Part shown: piece after piece, positions 33,294 to 43,245 of the stretch
Layout of the letters: each line of letters begins with the position of its first letter
Position numbering within the stretch: the first letter of the stretch is position 1
Source of the DNA: Bacteroidetes bacterium 43-93
GTDB taxonomy: Bacteria; Bacteroidota; Bacteroidia; Chitinophagales; Chitinophagaceae
Length of the DNA stretch: 64,000 nucleotides
NCBI GenBank assembly: GCA_001897855.1
Contig: MKUO01000027.1
Coordinates: 1-64,000 of the forward strand
Direction: 5' to 3'
Notes under the pieces: model-generated
What the model saw: only the letters and a program-made list of their open reading frames with translations
The model's database searches: none
Told to the model about the DNA's origin: nothing
Program-made: the position numbers and the translations under genes

Positions 33294-34682
33294 TTACATT
33301 TCTACATGCACACGTACGGAAAAAATGCTTACAGGTCCCCTGTCTGCATTATAGCCGGGGTTCATACAATATTGGTAATCGCCACTCAGCCAAATCCCTG
33401 ATTTTATTGGTTTGAAGTTGTAATAAATTTCACCAACCGCTTCCGGTGCATAATTCAGTTTACCGTCTCCCAGCATAAAACCGCTGCCTCCGCTTGCCAG
33501 GTAATCGCGGTGATCTTTGGAAATGCCATTTACTACTATCGCTACGCCACAATTATCATTCGGACGTTTCCATTTAGCGCCATTGGCAGATAATCCTACC
33601 GATGCTGTCTGATCAATTTCGGTAAAACACCAGGTTTCATTTTTGCCATCATTCCACCCGATGCGTGCAAACAAGCCAAATGTATTGCTGAGTTCCTGGT
33701 CCATATTCAGGCCAAAGCCCAGTTTGGTGCGGCCAGGCGCTTGTGTAGCGTCGATATCAGGTTTCGGCATATAAGTGGCAACAGCATAGCTGCCCAATGT
33801 GGTGCGATTATAATATCCCAGCAAGCGTATGTTACCATTCCTTTTATGAATTTTAATAACGCGACTGATCTCAGCATTTAACGAAATAGCTTCCGAGAAG
33901 TCAGTATTAAGATCTGGCCCGTTGGCAACTTTGGGCAAGGCAGCAGCACCTACCTTATAGTTCATTTTGCCCAATTGTAATTCTGTAACAAAAGAAAGTG
34001 TATAGCCACGTGTGTTAGCCGCATAATCCCATGCTCCGTTGTTCATGAGCGACCAGTTCATGAATTGCATCCGTGGTGTATTGCTATACTCATTGTTGTC
34101 AAAAAGATCCCCCAGGCATAGCTTACCCACATAAAAACGCAGGTATTCTTTAGGGTCGTACCCTGCAAGTTGATCTTGCCCGCTTTCAACGGCTTCTGCA
34201 TTTACTACACCTATCTTTCTGGCGTGTTTATTACGCAGGCTGAAGGTTTGCTTATAATAAGCACGTGCCAGGTATAGTGTTGGTGCCGGGTTGCCTACAC
34301 GGAATGTCTCTCCGTTCGATGATCCTGCCATGCCTAATGCGCCGCTAAGGCCACTGCCGCCTGCCAGTTCAGGGTTCACATATAGTTCCGCACCCTTCCA
34401 GAGGCGCACGCCCGCAAACAAGGTAGCAGTCAATGAATTTTGATGTTCTTCATCCGCGCTAAGGCTATTGGTGCCCGAATATTTCGCGTTAAATGAAGGT
34501 TTGTATTGGTAGATATAAGTGGTCTGGAAATGCAGGCCGAAACGTTCTATGCCACTTTGGTCGGCGTTGTCTTTTTGCTCCATTACACGATCTTCTTTTC
34601 TCTGAAAATCGTATTGCTGTGCATGTGCTACGGTTGCTTGTATTAATAATGCGGGTGCGAGAATGAGTATGTTTTTGTTCAT
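33294..34682 (-). CDS. carbohydrate porin-like outer-membrane protein (OprB family)
   Basis: The 462-residue protein has a signal peptide (ending VAHAQ) and OprB-like features: IERFGLHFQTTYIYQYKPSFNAKYSG spread over residues about 45-70, then SLTATLFAGVRLWKGAELYVNPELAGGSGLS, the typical start of this porin family in Bacteroidota. Strands continue to VSIFSVRVHVEM at the end. It would form a sugar-permeable channel or receptor in the outer membrane. It is monocistronic, with its end at the ricT terminator. Confidence 0.85.
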   Translation of the reverse strand: MNKNILILAPALLIQATVAHAQQYDFQRKEDRVMEQKDNADQSGIERFGLHFQTTYIYQYKPSFNAKYSGTNSLSADEEHQNSLTATLFAGVRLWKGAELYVNPELAGGSGLSGALGMAGSSNGETFRVGNPAPTLYLARAYYKQTFSLRNKHARKIGVVNAEAVESGQDQLAGYDPKEYLRFYVGKLCLGDLFDNNEYSNTPRMQFMNWSLMNNGAWDYAANTRGYTLSFVTELQLGKMNYKVGAAALPKVANGPDLNTDFSEAISLNAEISRVIKIHKRNGNIRLLGYYNRTTLGSYAVATYMPKPDIDATQAPGRTKLGFGLNMDQELSNTFGLFARIGWNDGKNETWCFTEIDQTASVGLSANGAKWKRPNDNCGVAIVVNGISKDHRDYLASGGSGFMLGDGKLNYAPEAVGEIYYNFKPIKSGIWLSGDYQYCMNPGYNADRGPVSIFSVRVHVEM

Positions 34683-34748
34683 TAGTTATTTAATAATGAA
34701 GTAAAGGTAAATATTTTAGATTAACCTAAAAATAAATTTAGTTAACCC

Positions 34749-34783
34749 ATAAAAAATAAACCGTAGCGGGTGCTGCGGTTTAT
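34749..34783 (-). terminator. recQ terminator
   Basis: ATAAACCGTAGC (34756-34767) and GCTGCGGTTTAT (34772-34783) pair over 12 positions with one wobble; the minus strand continues TTTTTTAT. Confidence 0.82.
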
Positions 34784-34805
34784 TATAGTAGTTTTTTAAC
34801 AGTAA

Positions 34806-37025
34806 CTAGTTGGCATACTCACTCATGAATTTAATACGCATCATCTGCAACTGTTCTATCGTCACATCGCGATCTTTAAATTCTTCATACGCACTATCTA
34901 ATGTATCATCGTGGCTCGATCGGAAGAAATCAAAAATATCTTCCTGCTCATATTCATCCAGTTCCTGTTCCAGGCAATAGTCAAGATTCAGCCTCGTACC
35001 ACTTGCCACAATGGTTTCCATTTCTATAAGCAGGTCTTGCAGCGTCAGGTCCTTATTACGTGCTATAGTTTCCAGCGGTATCTTTTTATCAATGTTCTGG
35101 ATGATAAAGACTTTCATGCCGCTTTTATTCACTACGCTCTTCATCACAAAATCATCCGGCTTGGTAATGTCATTCTCCTCTACGTATTTGGCTATCAGGT
35201 CTATAAACTTCCTGCCGTAACGCATGGCTTTACCCTTACTTACACCTTGTATCTTTTCCAGCTCTTCCATCGTTGTAGGATAGTTGATGGACATATCCTC
35301 CAGCGAGTTTTCCAGGAATATTACAAAAGGTGGCAGGCCTTTTTCCTTGGCTACCTGTTTGCGCAGGCTTTTCAGCATTTCAAACAGCTGCATATCTACT
35401 GCTGCCGGTCCGCCACCGCCTGATACTTCTTCATCATCACCATCAGCATCTTCATAATTATGGTTTAATACCACCATAATGGAGAATGGCTTTTTCAGGA
35501 ACTTATGTCCTTTTTCGGTGATCTTCAGCAGGCCATACTCTTCAATGTCCTTACGCACCAGGCCTTCCAGCATCATCTGGCGTATCAGCGAGAACCAGAA
35601 ATTATCTTCCATGTTCATGATACGGCCGGAACCGAAAGATTTCAGCTTATCATGACGGAATGTTTTGATCTGCGGGTTGCTTTTACCTTGTATAATGTTT
35701 ACAACGTAGTCTATATTAAAGCGTTCATCCAGTTCGTTAATAGTATCCAATACTATCTTCGAGCTGTCGCGTACTTCCAGTTTTTCTTTAGGGTTCAGGC
35801 AGTTGTCGCAGTTGCCGCAGTTGTCTTGTTTCAGTTCCTCCCCAAAGTAATAGAGCAGTAGTTTTCTGCGGCATACGCCACTCTCCGCATAGGCAACTGT
35901 TTCAGATATCAGCTGTGCGCCCATTTCGCGTTCGCTCAATGGCTTGTCGCGCATCAGGTGCTCCAGTTTCTGCACATCTTTGTGAGAATAGTAGAGGATG
36001 CATTTACCTTCAAGGCCGTCACGTCCAGCACGTCCTGTTTCCTGGTAATAGTTTTCCAGTGATTTAGGTATGTTATAATGTATTACAAAACGTACATCCG
36101 GTTTGTCTATGCCCATACCAAATGCGATCGTTGCCACGATCACATCTACATCTTCCATCAAAAACTGGTCCTGCCTTTGTGCGCGCACCCCTGCATCCAG
36201 GCCTGCGTGGTAAGCAACTGCTGATATTCCGTTTGCCTGCAATGTGCTGGCCAGTTCTTCTGTGGTTTTGCGGTTCAGCGTATAGATAATGCCACTCTTA
36301 CCCTTCATGCTGTGTATGAACTTCACTATGTTTTTCAGCACGCTTTCCTTCTTGCCCTTCGGCATTATTTCATAATACAGGTTGGGCCTGTTGAAGGAGT
36401 CTATAAATATTTCAGGTTTGCGAAGCGATAAGTTCTTTACTATATCATCCTGCACCTTCGGAGTAGCTGTTGCAGTAAGTGCGATGATAGGCAGGTCGGG
36501 GTTGATCTCATCTATCATATCGCGCAGCTTGCGGTATTCAGGACGGAAATCGTGCCCCCATTCAGATATACAGTGCGCTTCGTCTACAGCAATAAAAGAT
36601 ATATTGATGTCTGAGAAGAAAGCGATGTTTTCCTGTTTGGTAAGTGTTTCCGGCGCTACGTACAGCATCTTGGTATGCCCGTCCACAAGGTCGGCTTTTA
36701 CCTTTTTTTGCTGTGCTTTTGTCAGGGTAGAGTTCAGGAAGTGCGCTATATGATCCTTCGAACTGTAGCCACGTATCAGGTCTACCTGGTTTTTCATCAA
36801 GGCTATCAGCGGAGATACGATGATAGCTACGCCTTCGCTCAGTAATGCGGGCAATTGATAGCAAAGTGACTTACCACCACCTGTAGGCATGATTACGAAC
36901 GTATCCTTGCCCGATAATATGCTTGAAATTATTTTTTCCTGTTGTCCTTTGAAATTTTCAAATCCAAAATGCTCCTGTAGCGCACTTTTTAAGTTCACTT
37001 TCGTCTTAGATGTAACGGCAGCCAT
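34806..37025 (-). CDS. recQ: ATP-dependent DNA helicase RecQ
   Basis: This is a 739-residue 3'-5' helicase. Walker A PTGGGKS is at 47-53, and DEAH at 148-151 is followed by the aromatic-rich loop CISEWGHDFRPEY. The RecQ-Ct region has the zinc cysteines in CRRKLLLYYFGEE and CGNCDNC (about 385-412). An HRDC domain lies near 540-620 (LRKQVAKEKGLPPFVIF). The last 120 residues add a further helical region found in longer RecQ forms. It repairs and restarts stalled forks. The gene is monocistronic. Confidence 0.96.
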   Translation of the reverse strand: MAAVTSKTKVNLKSALQEHFGFENFKGQQEKIISSILSGKDTFVIMPTGGGKSLCYQLPALLSEGVAIIVSPLIALMKNQVDLIRGYSSKDHIAHFLNSTLTKAQQKKVKADLVDGHTKMLYVAPETLTKQENIAFFSDINISFIAVDEAHCISEWGHDFRPEYRKLRDMIDEINPDLPIIALTATATPKVQDDIVKNLSLRKPEIFIDSFNRPNLYYEIMPKGKKESVLKNIVKFIHSMKGKSGIIYTLNRKTTEELASTLQANGISAVAYHAGLDAGVRAQRQDQFLMEDVDVIVATIAFGMGIDKPDVRFVIHYNIPKSLENYYQETGRAGRDGLEGKCILYYSHKDVQKLEHLMRDKPLSEREMGAQLISETVAYAESGVCRRKLLLYYFGEELKQDNCGNCDNCLNPKEKLEVRDSSKIVLDTINELDERFNIDYVVNIIQGKSNPQIKTFRHDKLKSFGSGRIMNMEDNFWFSLIRQMMLEGLVRKDIEEYGLLKITEKGHKFLKKPFSIMVVLNHNYEDADGDDEEVSGGGGPAAVDMQLFEMLKSLRKQVAKEKGLPPFVIFLENSLEDMSINYPTTMEELEKIQGVSKGKAMRYGRKFIDLIAKYVEENDITKPDDFVMKSVVNKSGMKVFIIQNIDKKIPLETIARNKDLTLQDLLIEMETIVASGTRLNLDYCLEQELDEYEQEDIFDFFRSSHDDTLDSAYEEFKDRDVTIEQLQMMRIKFMSEYAN

Positions 37026-37190
37026 AAATCACTATTTTGTCCTGGTAAAGGTCAAATCATCCGCATGTATTGAAAATTATTTTAATGCAAAGACCTCAAC
37101 GGTGCGCGAATTTAACGATAATCAAGTTAATAATAATTAAATTATTATACAAGACAATTTTTTAATTCGATAGCTGCAACAACATGATTT

Positions 37191-37685
37191 TCACAGTTGT
37201 AAGTCTTTAAGTTTTGTAACAGGCAATGGATCAGTGCATTCCGCTAAAAGTGTACTGATGTCTTTTTTGATTTTAGGGTGTATTAACTTAGGGTTAATGT
37301 CATTTAAAGGCTGCAATACAAATCGCCGATCCTGCAGATGAGGATGAGGAATCACCAGGTTTGTGCTATCGATGATATCATTTCCGAAAAAAAGGATGTC
37401 AATATCTATTGTTCTCTGGCCCCATTTTTCTGTTCGGTGCCGGCCCAGTTCCTGCTCCGTTCCCAGTATGGCATTTAATAGCTGTTCTGCCGGTAAGCTG
37501 GTACTGATTTCTACTGCTATATTGTAAAAGTCAGGTTGGTCGGTTTTCCCCCATGCTGCTGTTTGGTAAATGGGCGAAACTTTTGTTACCGTACCGGCTT
37601 TTTTGCTCAATATTTCCAGTGCTCTTTTCAGGTATTCTATCCTGTCTCCCTTGTTGCTGCCGAGGGAAAGGTATGCTGTGGTCAT
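37191..37685 (-). CDS. folK: 2-amino-4-hydroxy-6-hydroxymethyldihydropteridine diphosphokinase
   Basis: The 164-residue enzyme transfers pyrophosphate from ATP in folate synthesis. SLGSNKGDR (7-15), SPIYQTAAWGKTDQPDFYN (41-59), the catalytic GRHRTEKWGQRTIDIDILFFG (about 97-117, with the two Asp metal ligands) and PHPHLQDRRFVLQPL are all present. It is two bases after the methyltransferase gene stop and cotranscribed with it. folK beside sppA is common in Bacteroidota; here they are separated by two genes and diverge. Confidence 0.96.
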   Translation of the reverse strand: MTTAYLSLGSNKGDRIEYLKRALEILSKKAGTVTKVSPIYQTAAWGKTDQPDFYNIAVEISTSLPAEQLLNAILGTEQELGRHRTEKWGQRTIDIDILFFGNDIIDSTNLVIPHPHLQDRRFVLQPLNDINPKLIHPKIKKDISTLLAECTDPLPVTKLKDLQL

Positions 37686-37687
37686 GT

Positions 37688-38473
37688 TTATTTGGTCGCT
37701 ATATAAAACAGGTAATCGCCAAGATCATTCTGATACTTGCGCATAATATCGTTTATACTTCCAGTATTTATATCATGTTCCAGCATCGCAAGCCCCGCCG
37801 ATACTTCTTCGGGTGTAGAAAATGCGGTAAATGAGGAAATGCCTTGTCTTATAGAAGCATCAAGATATGCCGCCGGGTTGTATTTATTGGAATAAAGGAA
37901 ATGATCCTGGAGTCCCTCATGTACAAAGTATTTTTCAGTATTAACCAAACTAAATCCCGCGGTTGTACACATGCTTATCATTTCATCCCGTGCAGGTACT
38001 ATTTCTCCTGATCGATGGATCATTTTTGGGAAATAATGCGCCAGCCAGTACCCGTCCATTTGTTCTGCGGTAAAACTTAGGAATACGGCCCTTGATCCGG
38101 GTTTTAACACACGGTATAGTTCATTAAGCCCTTCCTGTTGATTGCCCCAATGATGCATGGTAAACATTATCGTTGCGCCATCAAAACCAGCGTTTCCAAA
38201 GGGCAATGCTTCGGCCGTTGCTTTTACAATGGTTGCGTCCTTACATCTTTCTTTCGCAATATCCAGCATTCTGTCTGAAGGATCAACGCCGTAAAACTGG
38301 TAGCCTTCGTTAATAAATGCCTTTAGATAATTGCCGGTACCACAGCCAAGGTCCAGGTATATGCCGTTTTGGGTTGGCCCCAGGTTAGCCAGCATGCGGC
38401 CGGTAATATAAGGATCGGCCCTGCGGTTAGTATTATAGCCCCGGCCTATTGTATTGTAAATTGGTTCCGTCAT
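37688..38473 (-). CDS. class I SAM-dependent methyltransferase
   Basis: The 261-residue protein has motif I as LDLGCGTGNYLKAF (about 38-51), the acidic motif II GVDPSDRMLDIA, then DGATIMFTMHHW and the post-motif ELYRVLKPGSRAVF. This is the Methyltransf_11/UbiE-like pattern. Substrate unknown. It lies between a signal-peptide protein gene and folK on the same strand, with gaps of 9 and 2 bases, so the three form an operon. Confidence 0.92.
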   Translation of the reverse strand: MTEPIYNTIGRGYNTNRRADPYITGRMLANLGPTQNGIYLDLGCGTGNYLKAFINEGYQFYGVDPSDRMLDIAKERCKDATIVKATAEALPFGNAGFDGATIMFTMHHWGNQQEGLNELYRVLKPGSRAVFLSFTAEQMDGYWLAHYFPKMIHRSGEIVPARDEMISMCTTAGFSLVNTEKYFVHEGLQDHFLYSNKYNPAAYLDASIRQGISSFTAFSTPEEVSAGLAMLEHDINTGSINDIMRKYQNDLGDYLFYIATK

Positions 38474-38482
38474 AAAAACTAT

Positions 38483-39064
38483 TTAGTGCGATTGTCCTTT
38501 CGCCCTCACCAGCCTGCCCGATATATTATATGCGCCAATATCCTGCAGGTTTTTGATCAGGTCTTTGTATAAAGAGCAGAGTGGATTTTGTTCTACATCA
38601 GCAAGGTAAGTTACCGTTGGTGCAATTTCTTTCTTCCGCAGCAGGTAGATCTCATTTACAAAAGATTCGGGATGGCTGGCGGCTACTTCCAGTATTGCTT
38701 GCTGCAGGTCTTCAGACGGCCCGGTGGCCCACTTCATCTGCTTGGCAATGCCCAGTCCTATTCTTAGTACGCTATCAGGAAAATTGGTTGCGATCTCTTT
38801 GAAGGCTTCTATATACTGATGGCTGACTTTATGTAGTTGCTTGCCATCGTCCGGGTCAAAGACGGCAACAAAGTCGTCTTTGGTTTTAGGAAACCGCTGC
38901 AGGTATAGCAATTGCGAATTGGTAGCCAGTTTATTCTTCATCAATACTTCATACGCCAGGCTCAGCCTTTCCGCATCGGTACGCAGGGGCGCCGGTGTGA
39001 TATGCTGTGCATATATACCTATCGAACTGATGAATAGAAAGAAAAACAGGTATATTTTCTTCAT
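38483..39064 (-). CDS. exported protein of unknown function
   Basis: The 193-residue protein has a signal peptide (FFFLFISSIGIYAQ). The mature part is helical (ERLSLAYEVLMKNKLA, NSQLLYLQRFPKTKDDFVAVF, QQAILEVAASHPESFVNEIYLL) and has one cysteine. No family is recognised. It is first in an operon with the methyltransferase and folK and divergent from sppA across a 140-base region. Confidence 0.72.
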   Translation of the reverse strand: MKKIYLFFFLFISSIGIYAQHITPAPLRTDAERLSLAYEVLMKNKLATNSQLLYLQRFPKTKDDFVAVFDPDDGKQLHKVSHQYIEAFKEIATNFPDSVLRIGLGIAKQMKWATGPSEDLQQAILEVAASHPESFVNEIYLLRKKEIAPTVTYLADVEQNPLCSLYKDLIKNLQDIGAYNISGRLVRAKGQSH

Positions 39065-39154
39065 GCAATAAAGTTATAACGTTCTTTGAGTTTTTAACCC
39101 CTCAATTCACCCATAGCCGGCGCATTCTCACCATGCGCTATGGATATATCATCT

Positions 39155-39162
39155 TATATTTG
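39155..39162 (+). promoter_or_regulatory. -7 promoter element of sppA
   Basis: TATATTTG fits TAnnTTTG, 43 bases before the sppA start codon. Confidence 0.4.
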
Positions 39163-39204
39163 TCATGTTATTGATATAACGCTGAAAAACAAAACTTTAA
39201 ACTA

Positions 39205-40995
39205 ATGAAACAGTTTTTTAAGATGTTCTTCGCTTCTATGCTGGCGATGATCGTCACCGGGGTGATCGTTGTGGCTGTATTTATCGGCCTGATAGTGGCG
39301 GCAATATCCAAATCCATGAAGACCGAAAAGCAGGTTATCGTTGCGCAGAATAGTGTTTTAGTGGTAGATCTTGATAAAAAGTTCCACGAAGTAGGAGAGA
39401 AAAATTCCTTTGCGGCATTTGCTAACGGAGATGCCTACAATGCCGGTTTGTATGATGCATTGAAAGCCATAGATGATGCGGCCGACGATAATAACATAAA
39501 AGGTATACTCATAAAGCTGAATGGCAATGCCAACGGCTGGGCTACATCACAGCAATTAAGGAAGTCTCTTATTGATTTCAGGAAAAGCCGCAAGTTCGTT
39601 TATGCCTATGGTGAGGATATCAGCCAGGGCGCATATTATGTAGCGACTGCTGCGGATAGCGTTTATTTAAATCCTGTGGGCGGTATGGAATTGAAGGGCT
39701 TTGCAACCGTAATGCCTTTCTTTAAAGGTACGTTAGACAAGCTGGAGATACAGCCGGAGATATTCTATGCAGGCCGCTTTAAAAGTGCAACTGAGCCCTT
39801 CCGTACCGATAAGATGAGCGATGCTAACCGCGAACAGGTTACGGAGTTTCAAAAAGATTTTTGGAATGAGTTTGTAAAGGCTGTTACGGAACATACGGCT
39901 TTAAGTGCCGACCAGGTGCAGCAGTTGACTAATAGTGGTGCTATTCAGTTTCCTCAGGATGCATTAAGCAATAAACTGGTAGACGGGCTGATGTACTGGG
40001 ACCAGGTAGAGTCGCGCATTAAGGCGAAAACGGGAACTGCCGAAGATAAGGGTATAAAATATGTAACACTGGATGATTATGCAGAAAACAACAGGGATGA
40101 AATTGTTACCGGCAATAATCGTGTTGCGATCTTGTTTGCCGAAGGTGAAATTAAAGATGGTGAAAGCAATGACGATTACCAGATAGCATCTCAGTCCATC
40201 ATCAAACAGATTCGTAAACTGCGCAATAACGATAAGATAAAGGCAGTAGTGCTTCGGGTTAATTCTCCGGGCGGTAGCGCATTGGCTTCCGAAGTGATAT
40301 TGCGTGAATTGCAACTGCTAAAAGCTAAAAAGCCATTGGTGGTATCTATGGGCGATCTTGCCGCTTCAGGTGGTTATTACATTTCCTGCCAGGCTGATAG
40401 CATTTTTGCGCTGCCTAATACCATCACCGGCAGCATAGGTGTATTTGGTATGATGTTCAATTTTGAGAATGCCCTAAAAAATAAACTGGGTGTTACTTTT
40501 GATGGTGTAAAGACCGCCCCCTATGCCGACTTCCCGAATGCAACGCGTGCTATGACCCCCGACGAAGCAGCACGCATGCAGCGTTCCGTTGATAATATTT
40601 ATTCCATCTTCAAATCTCGCGTAGCAGCAGGCCGAAAAATAGACCCGGTAATGGTGGATAGCATTGCACAAGGCCGCGTATGGACCGGTACGGACGCATT
40701 ACAGATTCACCTGGTAGATGCCTTAGGCGATCTGCCAAGGGCAGTAAAGAGCGCAGCCAGCATAGCTAAGCTCAGCGACTACAAGATCGTCACTTACCCG
40801 GCGCCGGTTGATAAATTTGAAACGCTGTTAAAGCGTATCAACGGCAATACCGACGAAGCAGCGGCAAAGGCAATGCAATCTGCCATGAAAAGCGAAATGG
40901 GCGAAGAATACCAATGGTATAAACGCCTGAAGAGCTTAAAGGATATGAGCGGCAAGGCCATGATGTTGCTGCCGTTTGAATGGGAGACAAAATAA
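39205..40995 (+). CDS. sppA: signal peptide peptidase SppA, long (67K) type
   Basis: This 596-residue membrane-anchored serine protease cleaves leftover signal peptides. One N-terminal helix (about 12-34) is followed by two S49 domains. The catalytic Lys193 is in AGRFKSATEPF and the nucleophile Ser388 is in LAASGGYYIS, matching the Lys/Ser dyad of E. coli SppA, whose tandem-domain form forms a tetramer. A strong terminator follows. Confidence 0.95.
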   Translation: MKQFFKMFFASMLAMIVTGVIVVAVFIGLIVAAISKSMKTEKQVIVAQNSVLVVDLDKKFHEVGEKNSFAAFANGDAYNAGLYDALKAIDDAADDNNIKGILIKLNGNANGWATSQQLRKSLIDFRKSRKFVYAYGEDISQGAYYVATAADSVYLNPVGGMELKGFATVMPFFKGTLDKLEIQPEIFYAGRFKSATEPFRTDKMSDANREQVTEFQKDFWNEFVKAVTEHTALSADQVQQLTNSGAIQFPQDALSNKLVDGLMYWDQVESRIKAKTGTAEDKGIKYVTLDDYAENNRDEIVTGNNRVAILFAEGEIKDGESNDDYQIASQSIIKQIRKLRNNDKIKAVVLRVNSPGGSALASEVILRELQLLKAKKPLVVSMGDLAASGGYYISCQADSIFALPNTITGSIGVFGMMFNFENALKNKLGVTFDGVKTAPYADFPNATRAMTPDEAARMQRSVDNIYSIFKSRVAAGRKIDPVMVDSIAQGRVWTGTDALQIHLVDALGDLPRAVKSAASIAKLSDYKIVTYPAPVDKFETLLKRINGNTDEAAAKAMQSAMKSEMGEEYQWYKRLKSLKDMSGKAMMLLPFEWETK

Positions 40996-41014
40996 GATAA
41001 TTCATAAGAGCTGT

Positions 41015-41057
41015 TTGAAGCCCGCTGAACTTGTTTCGGCGGGCTTCAATTTTTTTT
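41015..41057 (+). terminator. sppA terminator
   Basis: TTGAAGCCCGC (41015-41025) and GCGGGCTTCAA (41039-41049) form an 11-bp stem followed by eight T. Confidence 0.9.
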
Positions 41058-41137
41058 GACTGTTCAAAAATCCAAAATCATAGGGTTACCGTATTTGTAT
41101 TTGTAAAACGATTTTCAAAACCAAAACTTCAACTTTT

Positions 41138-41695
41138 ATGAAACGTATCTTTTTAATTCCCGTACTGGCAGCCGCGGTATTTGCTGCAGCTCCGCAAACA
41201 ACATTCGCAAAAGAAAAAACGGTAATGGTGGGCGGCGCGCCAATGTATCCCTCAAAGAACATTGTGCAAAACGCAGTTAATTCCAAAGATCATACCACAC
41301 TCGTGGCTGCAGTTAAGGCTGCCGGCCTGGTGGAAACTCTGGAAGGGCCGGGTCCGTTTACTGTATTTGCGCCAACAAACGAAGCATTCAACATGCTGCC
41401 AAAAGGCGCGGTAGACAACCTGTTGAAACCGGAAAATAAATCAAAACTTACCGCGGTGCTCACTTATCATGTAGTTGCCGGCAGGATGAGCGCTAAAGAC
41501 CTGATGGATAAGGTAAAAGCAGGTAATGGCATGGCAATGCTCAAAACGGTACAGGGCGAAGACCTTACTGTTATGTGGAAGGATAAAAGCCTTTGGATCA
41601 AGGATGCAAAAGGTGGCGTGGCTAAAGTGACTATCAAAGACGTTAATCAGAGTAATGGTGTCATTCATGTAATAGATCATGTGCTGATGCCATAA
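41138..41695 (+). CDS. secreted fasciclin (FAS1) domain protein
   Basis: The 185-residue protein has a signal peptide (ending TFAKEK or near ATFAA) and a single FAS1 domain (about 47-184): LVAAVKAAGLVETLEGPGPFTVFAPTNEAF is spread over the H1 region, then GAVDNLLKPENKSKL and the H2 motif VIHVIDHVLMP at the C-terminus. FAS1 proteins mediate adhesion. A Bacteroidota-style MVGGAPMYPSKNI segment precedes the domain. Monocistronic, with its own terminator. Confidence 0.93.
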   Translation: MKRIFLIPVLAAAVFAAAPQTTFAKEKTVMVGGAPMYPSKNIVQNAVNSKDHTTLVAAVKAAGLVETLEGPGPFTVFAPTNEAFNMLPKGAVDNLLKPENKSKLTAVLTYHVVAGRMSAKDLMDKVKAGNGMAMLKTVQGEDLTVMWKDKSLWIKDAKGGVAKVTIKDVNQSNGVIHVIDHVLMP

Positions 41696-41740
41696 TCATC
41701 AGGTTTTATGAAATCTTTTGTAAGCTTCATAGTATCTTTA

Positions 41741-41767
41741 GGGGGAATTTTTATTCTCCCTTTTTTA
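41741..41767 (+). terminator. terminator after the fasciclin gene
   Basis: GGGGGAAT (41741-41748) pairs with ATTCTCCC (41753-41760), with one G-T pair, around TTTT, followed by six T. Confidence 0.82.
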
Positions 41768-41794
41768 TTACAATAGATTTAGATATTTCATACG

Positions 41795-43219
41795 GTGAAA
41801 AAAGAATGCATATCGGTATTCGATATATTTAAGATAGGTGTAGGTCCCAGCAGTTCTCATACATTAGGCCCATGGCGCGCTGCATTGCGTTTTTTGGAAA
41901 CAGTCAAACAGAAAGGTATAGAAAAGGTTACCTCTGCCCGTGTGTTATTATATGGCTCTCTGGCCAAGACAGGTAAAGGCCACGGTACTGATGTGGCAGT
42001 GATTTTGGGTTTATGTGGTGAAGATCCTGTTACTTTTGATGTCAATGAGATCACACCACGCATTCAGCAGATCACCAATCACAAAAAAATGTTGCTTGGC
42101 GGCATTGCAGATATAGGTTTTGACCCCGCTGAGGACGTGGTGTTTTTAATGGATGAAAGCCTGCCGTACCATCCTAATGCGGTTACTTTCCTTTGCTCTT
42201 TTGAGGATGGCGAAGAAATAGCGGAAACCTATTACTCTATTGGCGGTGGCTTTGTAGTGAAGGAGGGTGAAGAAAATGCAGGTGGTGCGGATGTCGATCT
42301 TCCGTTCCCGATACAGAAAGCCGATGACCTGCTGCACTGGTGCCGCAAAACAGGCTTGCATATACACGAAGTAGTAATGGAGAATGAGCACGCCTGGCGT
42401 AGCGAAGCTGCTACACGAGCAGGAGTGTTGAAGATATGGGAAGTGATGCGCGATTGCATGTACCGCGGTGCGCATATAGGGGGCGAACTGCCCGGAGGGC
42501 TGCATGTAATGCGTCGCGCGGCAGCGCTCAATAAAAAAATGCTCAACGGCAAAACCTATAATAACTACACAGAATGGGTAGACGCTATCCGTGCCGGTGG
42601 CTCCGACTTTCGTTATATCCTCGATTGGGTTAGTTGCTTTGCCCTTGCGGTCAACGAAGAGAATGCTTCCTTTAGCAGGGTAGTGACGGCGCCTACAAAC
42701 GGAGCTGCGGGTGTAGTGCCCGCTGTATTGCAATACTTTGTTACCTTCTGCGATGGCTTGCATGAGGATAAGATCATTCAATTCCTGCTTACGGCTTCAG
42801 AAATAGGCAGCATCTTTAAAAAAGGTGCTACGTTATCTGCTGCTATGGGTGGCTGCCAGGCAGAGATTGGTGTGTCGTCGTCAATGGCGGCTGCGGCGCT
42901 TACGGAAAGTTTAGGGGGTAATGCTCGTCAGTGTATGATGGCCGCCGAAATAGCTATGGAGCACCACCTGGGGCTTACCTGCGATCCCGTTGGCGGGCTG
43001 GTACAGGTGCCTTGCATCGAGCGTAACACTATGGGCGCTATCAAGGCTATTACAGCATCACAATTAGCCCTGCAAAGCAATCCGGACAATGCGAAAGTTT
43101 CCCTGGATCATGTAGTAAGCACTATGTGGCATACAGCAAAAGATATGAACCATAAATACAAGGAAACCGCCGAAGGGGGGTTGGCATTGCATATACCTAT
43201 CAGTTTGCCGGAGTGTTAG
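41795..43219 (+). CDS. sdaA: L-serine ammonia-lyase (Fe-S type)
   Basis: The 474-residue enzyme converts serine to pyruvate and ammonia. It starts at GTG 41795 directly at the family start ([26 protein letters not shown]). The beta domain (about 1-150) and alpha domain (about 180-470) are fused as in the single-chain form. Fe-S cysteines are in [19 protein letters not shown] and VQVPCIERN. It precedes waaA by 26 bases, but the two need not share a function. Confidence 0.94.
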   Translation: MKKECISVFDIFKIGVGPSSSHTLGPWRAALRFLETVKQKGIEKVTSARVLLYGSLAKTGKGHGTDVAVILGLCGEDPVTFDVNEITPRIQQITNHKKMLLGGIADIGFDPAEDVVFLMDESLPYHPNAVTFLCSFEDGEEIAETYYSIGGGFVVKEGEENAGGADVDLPFPIQKADDLLHWCRKTGLHIHEVVMENEHAWRSEAATRAGVLKIWEVMRDCMYRGAHIGGELPGGLHVMRRAAALNKKMLNGKTYNNYTEWVDAIRAGGSDFRYILDWVSCFALAVNEENASFSRVVTAPTNGAAGVVPAVLQYFVTFCDGLHEDKIIQFLLTASEIGSIFKKGATLSAAMGGCQAEIGVSSSMAAAALTESLGGNARQCMMAAEIAMEHHLGLTCDPVGGLVQVPCIERNTMGAIKAITASQLALQSNPDNAKVSLDHVVSTMWHTAKDMNHKYKETAEGGLALHIPISLPEC

Positions 43220-43245
43220 TGGTATAAATTTTATATTTTTCCACT

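Noticed and set aside
34683-34760. TTAACT and TTAATC upstream of the porin gene as a possible third array
   Set aside because: The two units are 21 bases apart, not 22, and no unit lies between them, so the helical phase is lost.
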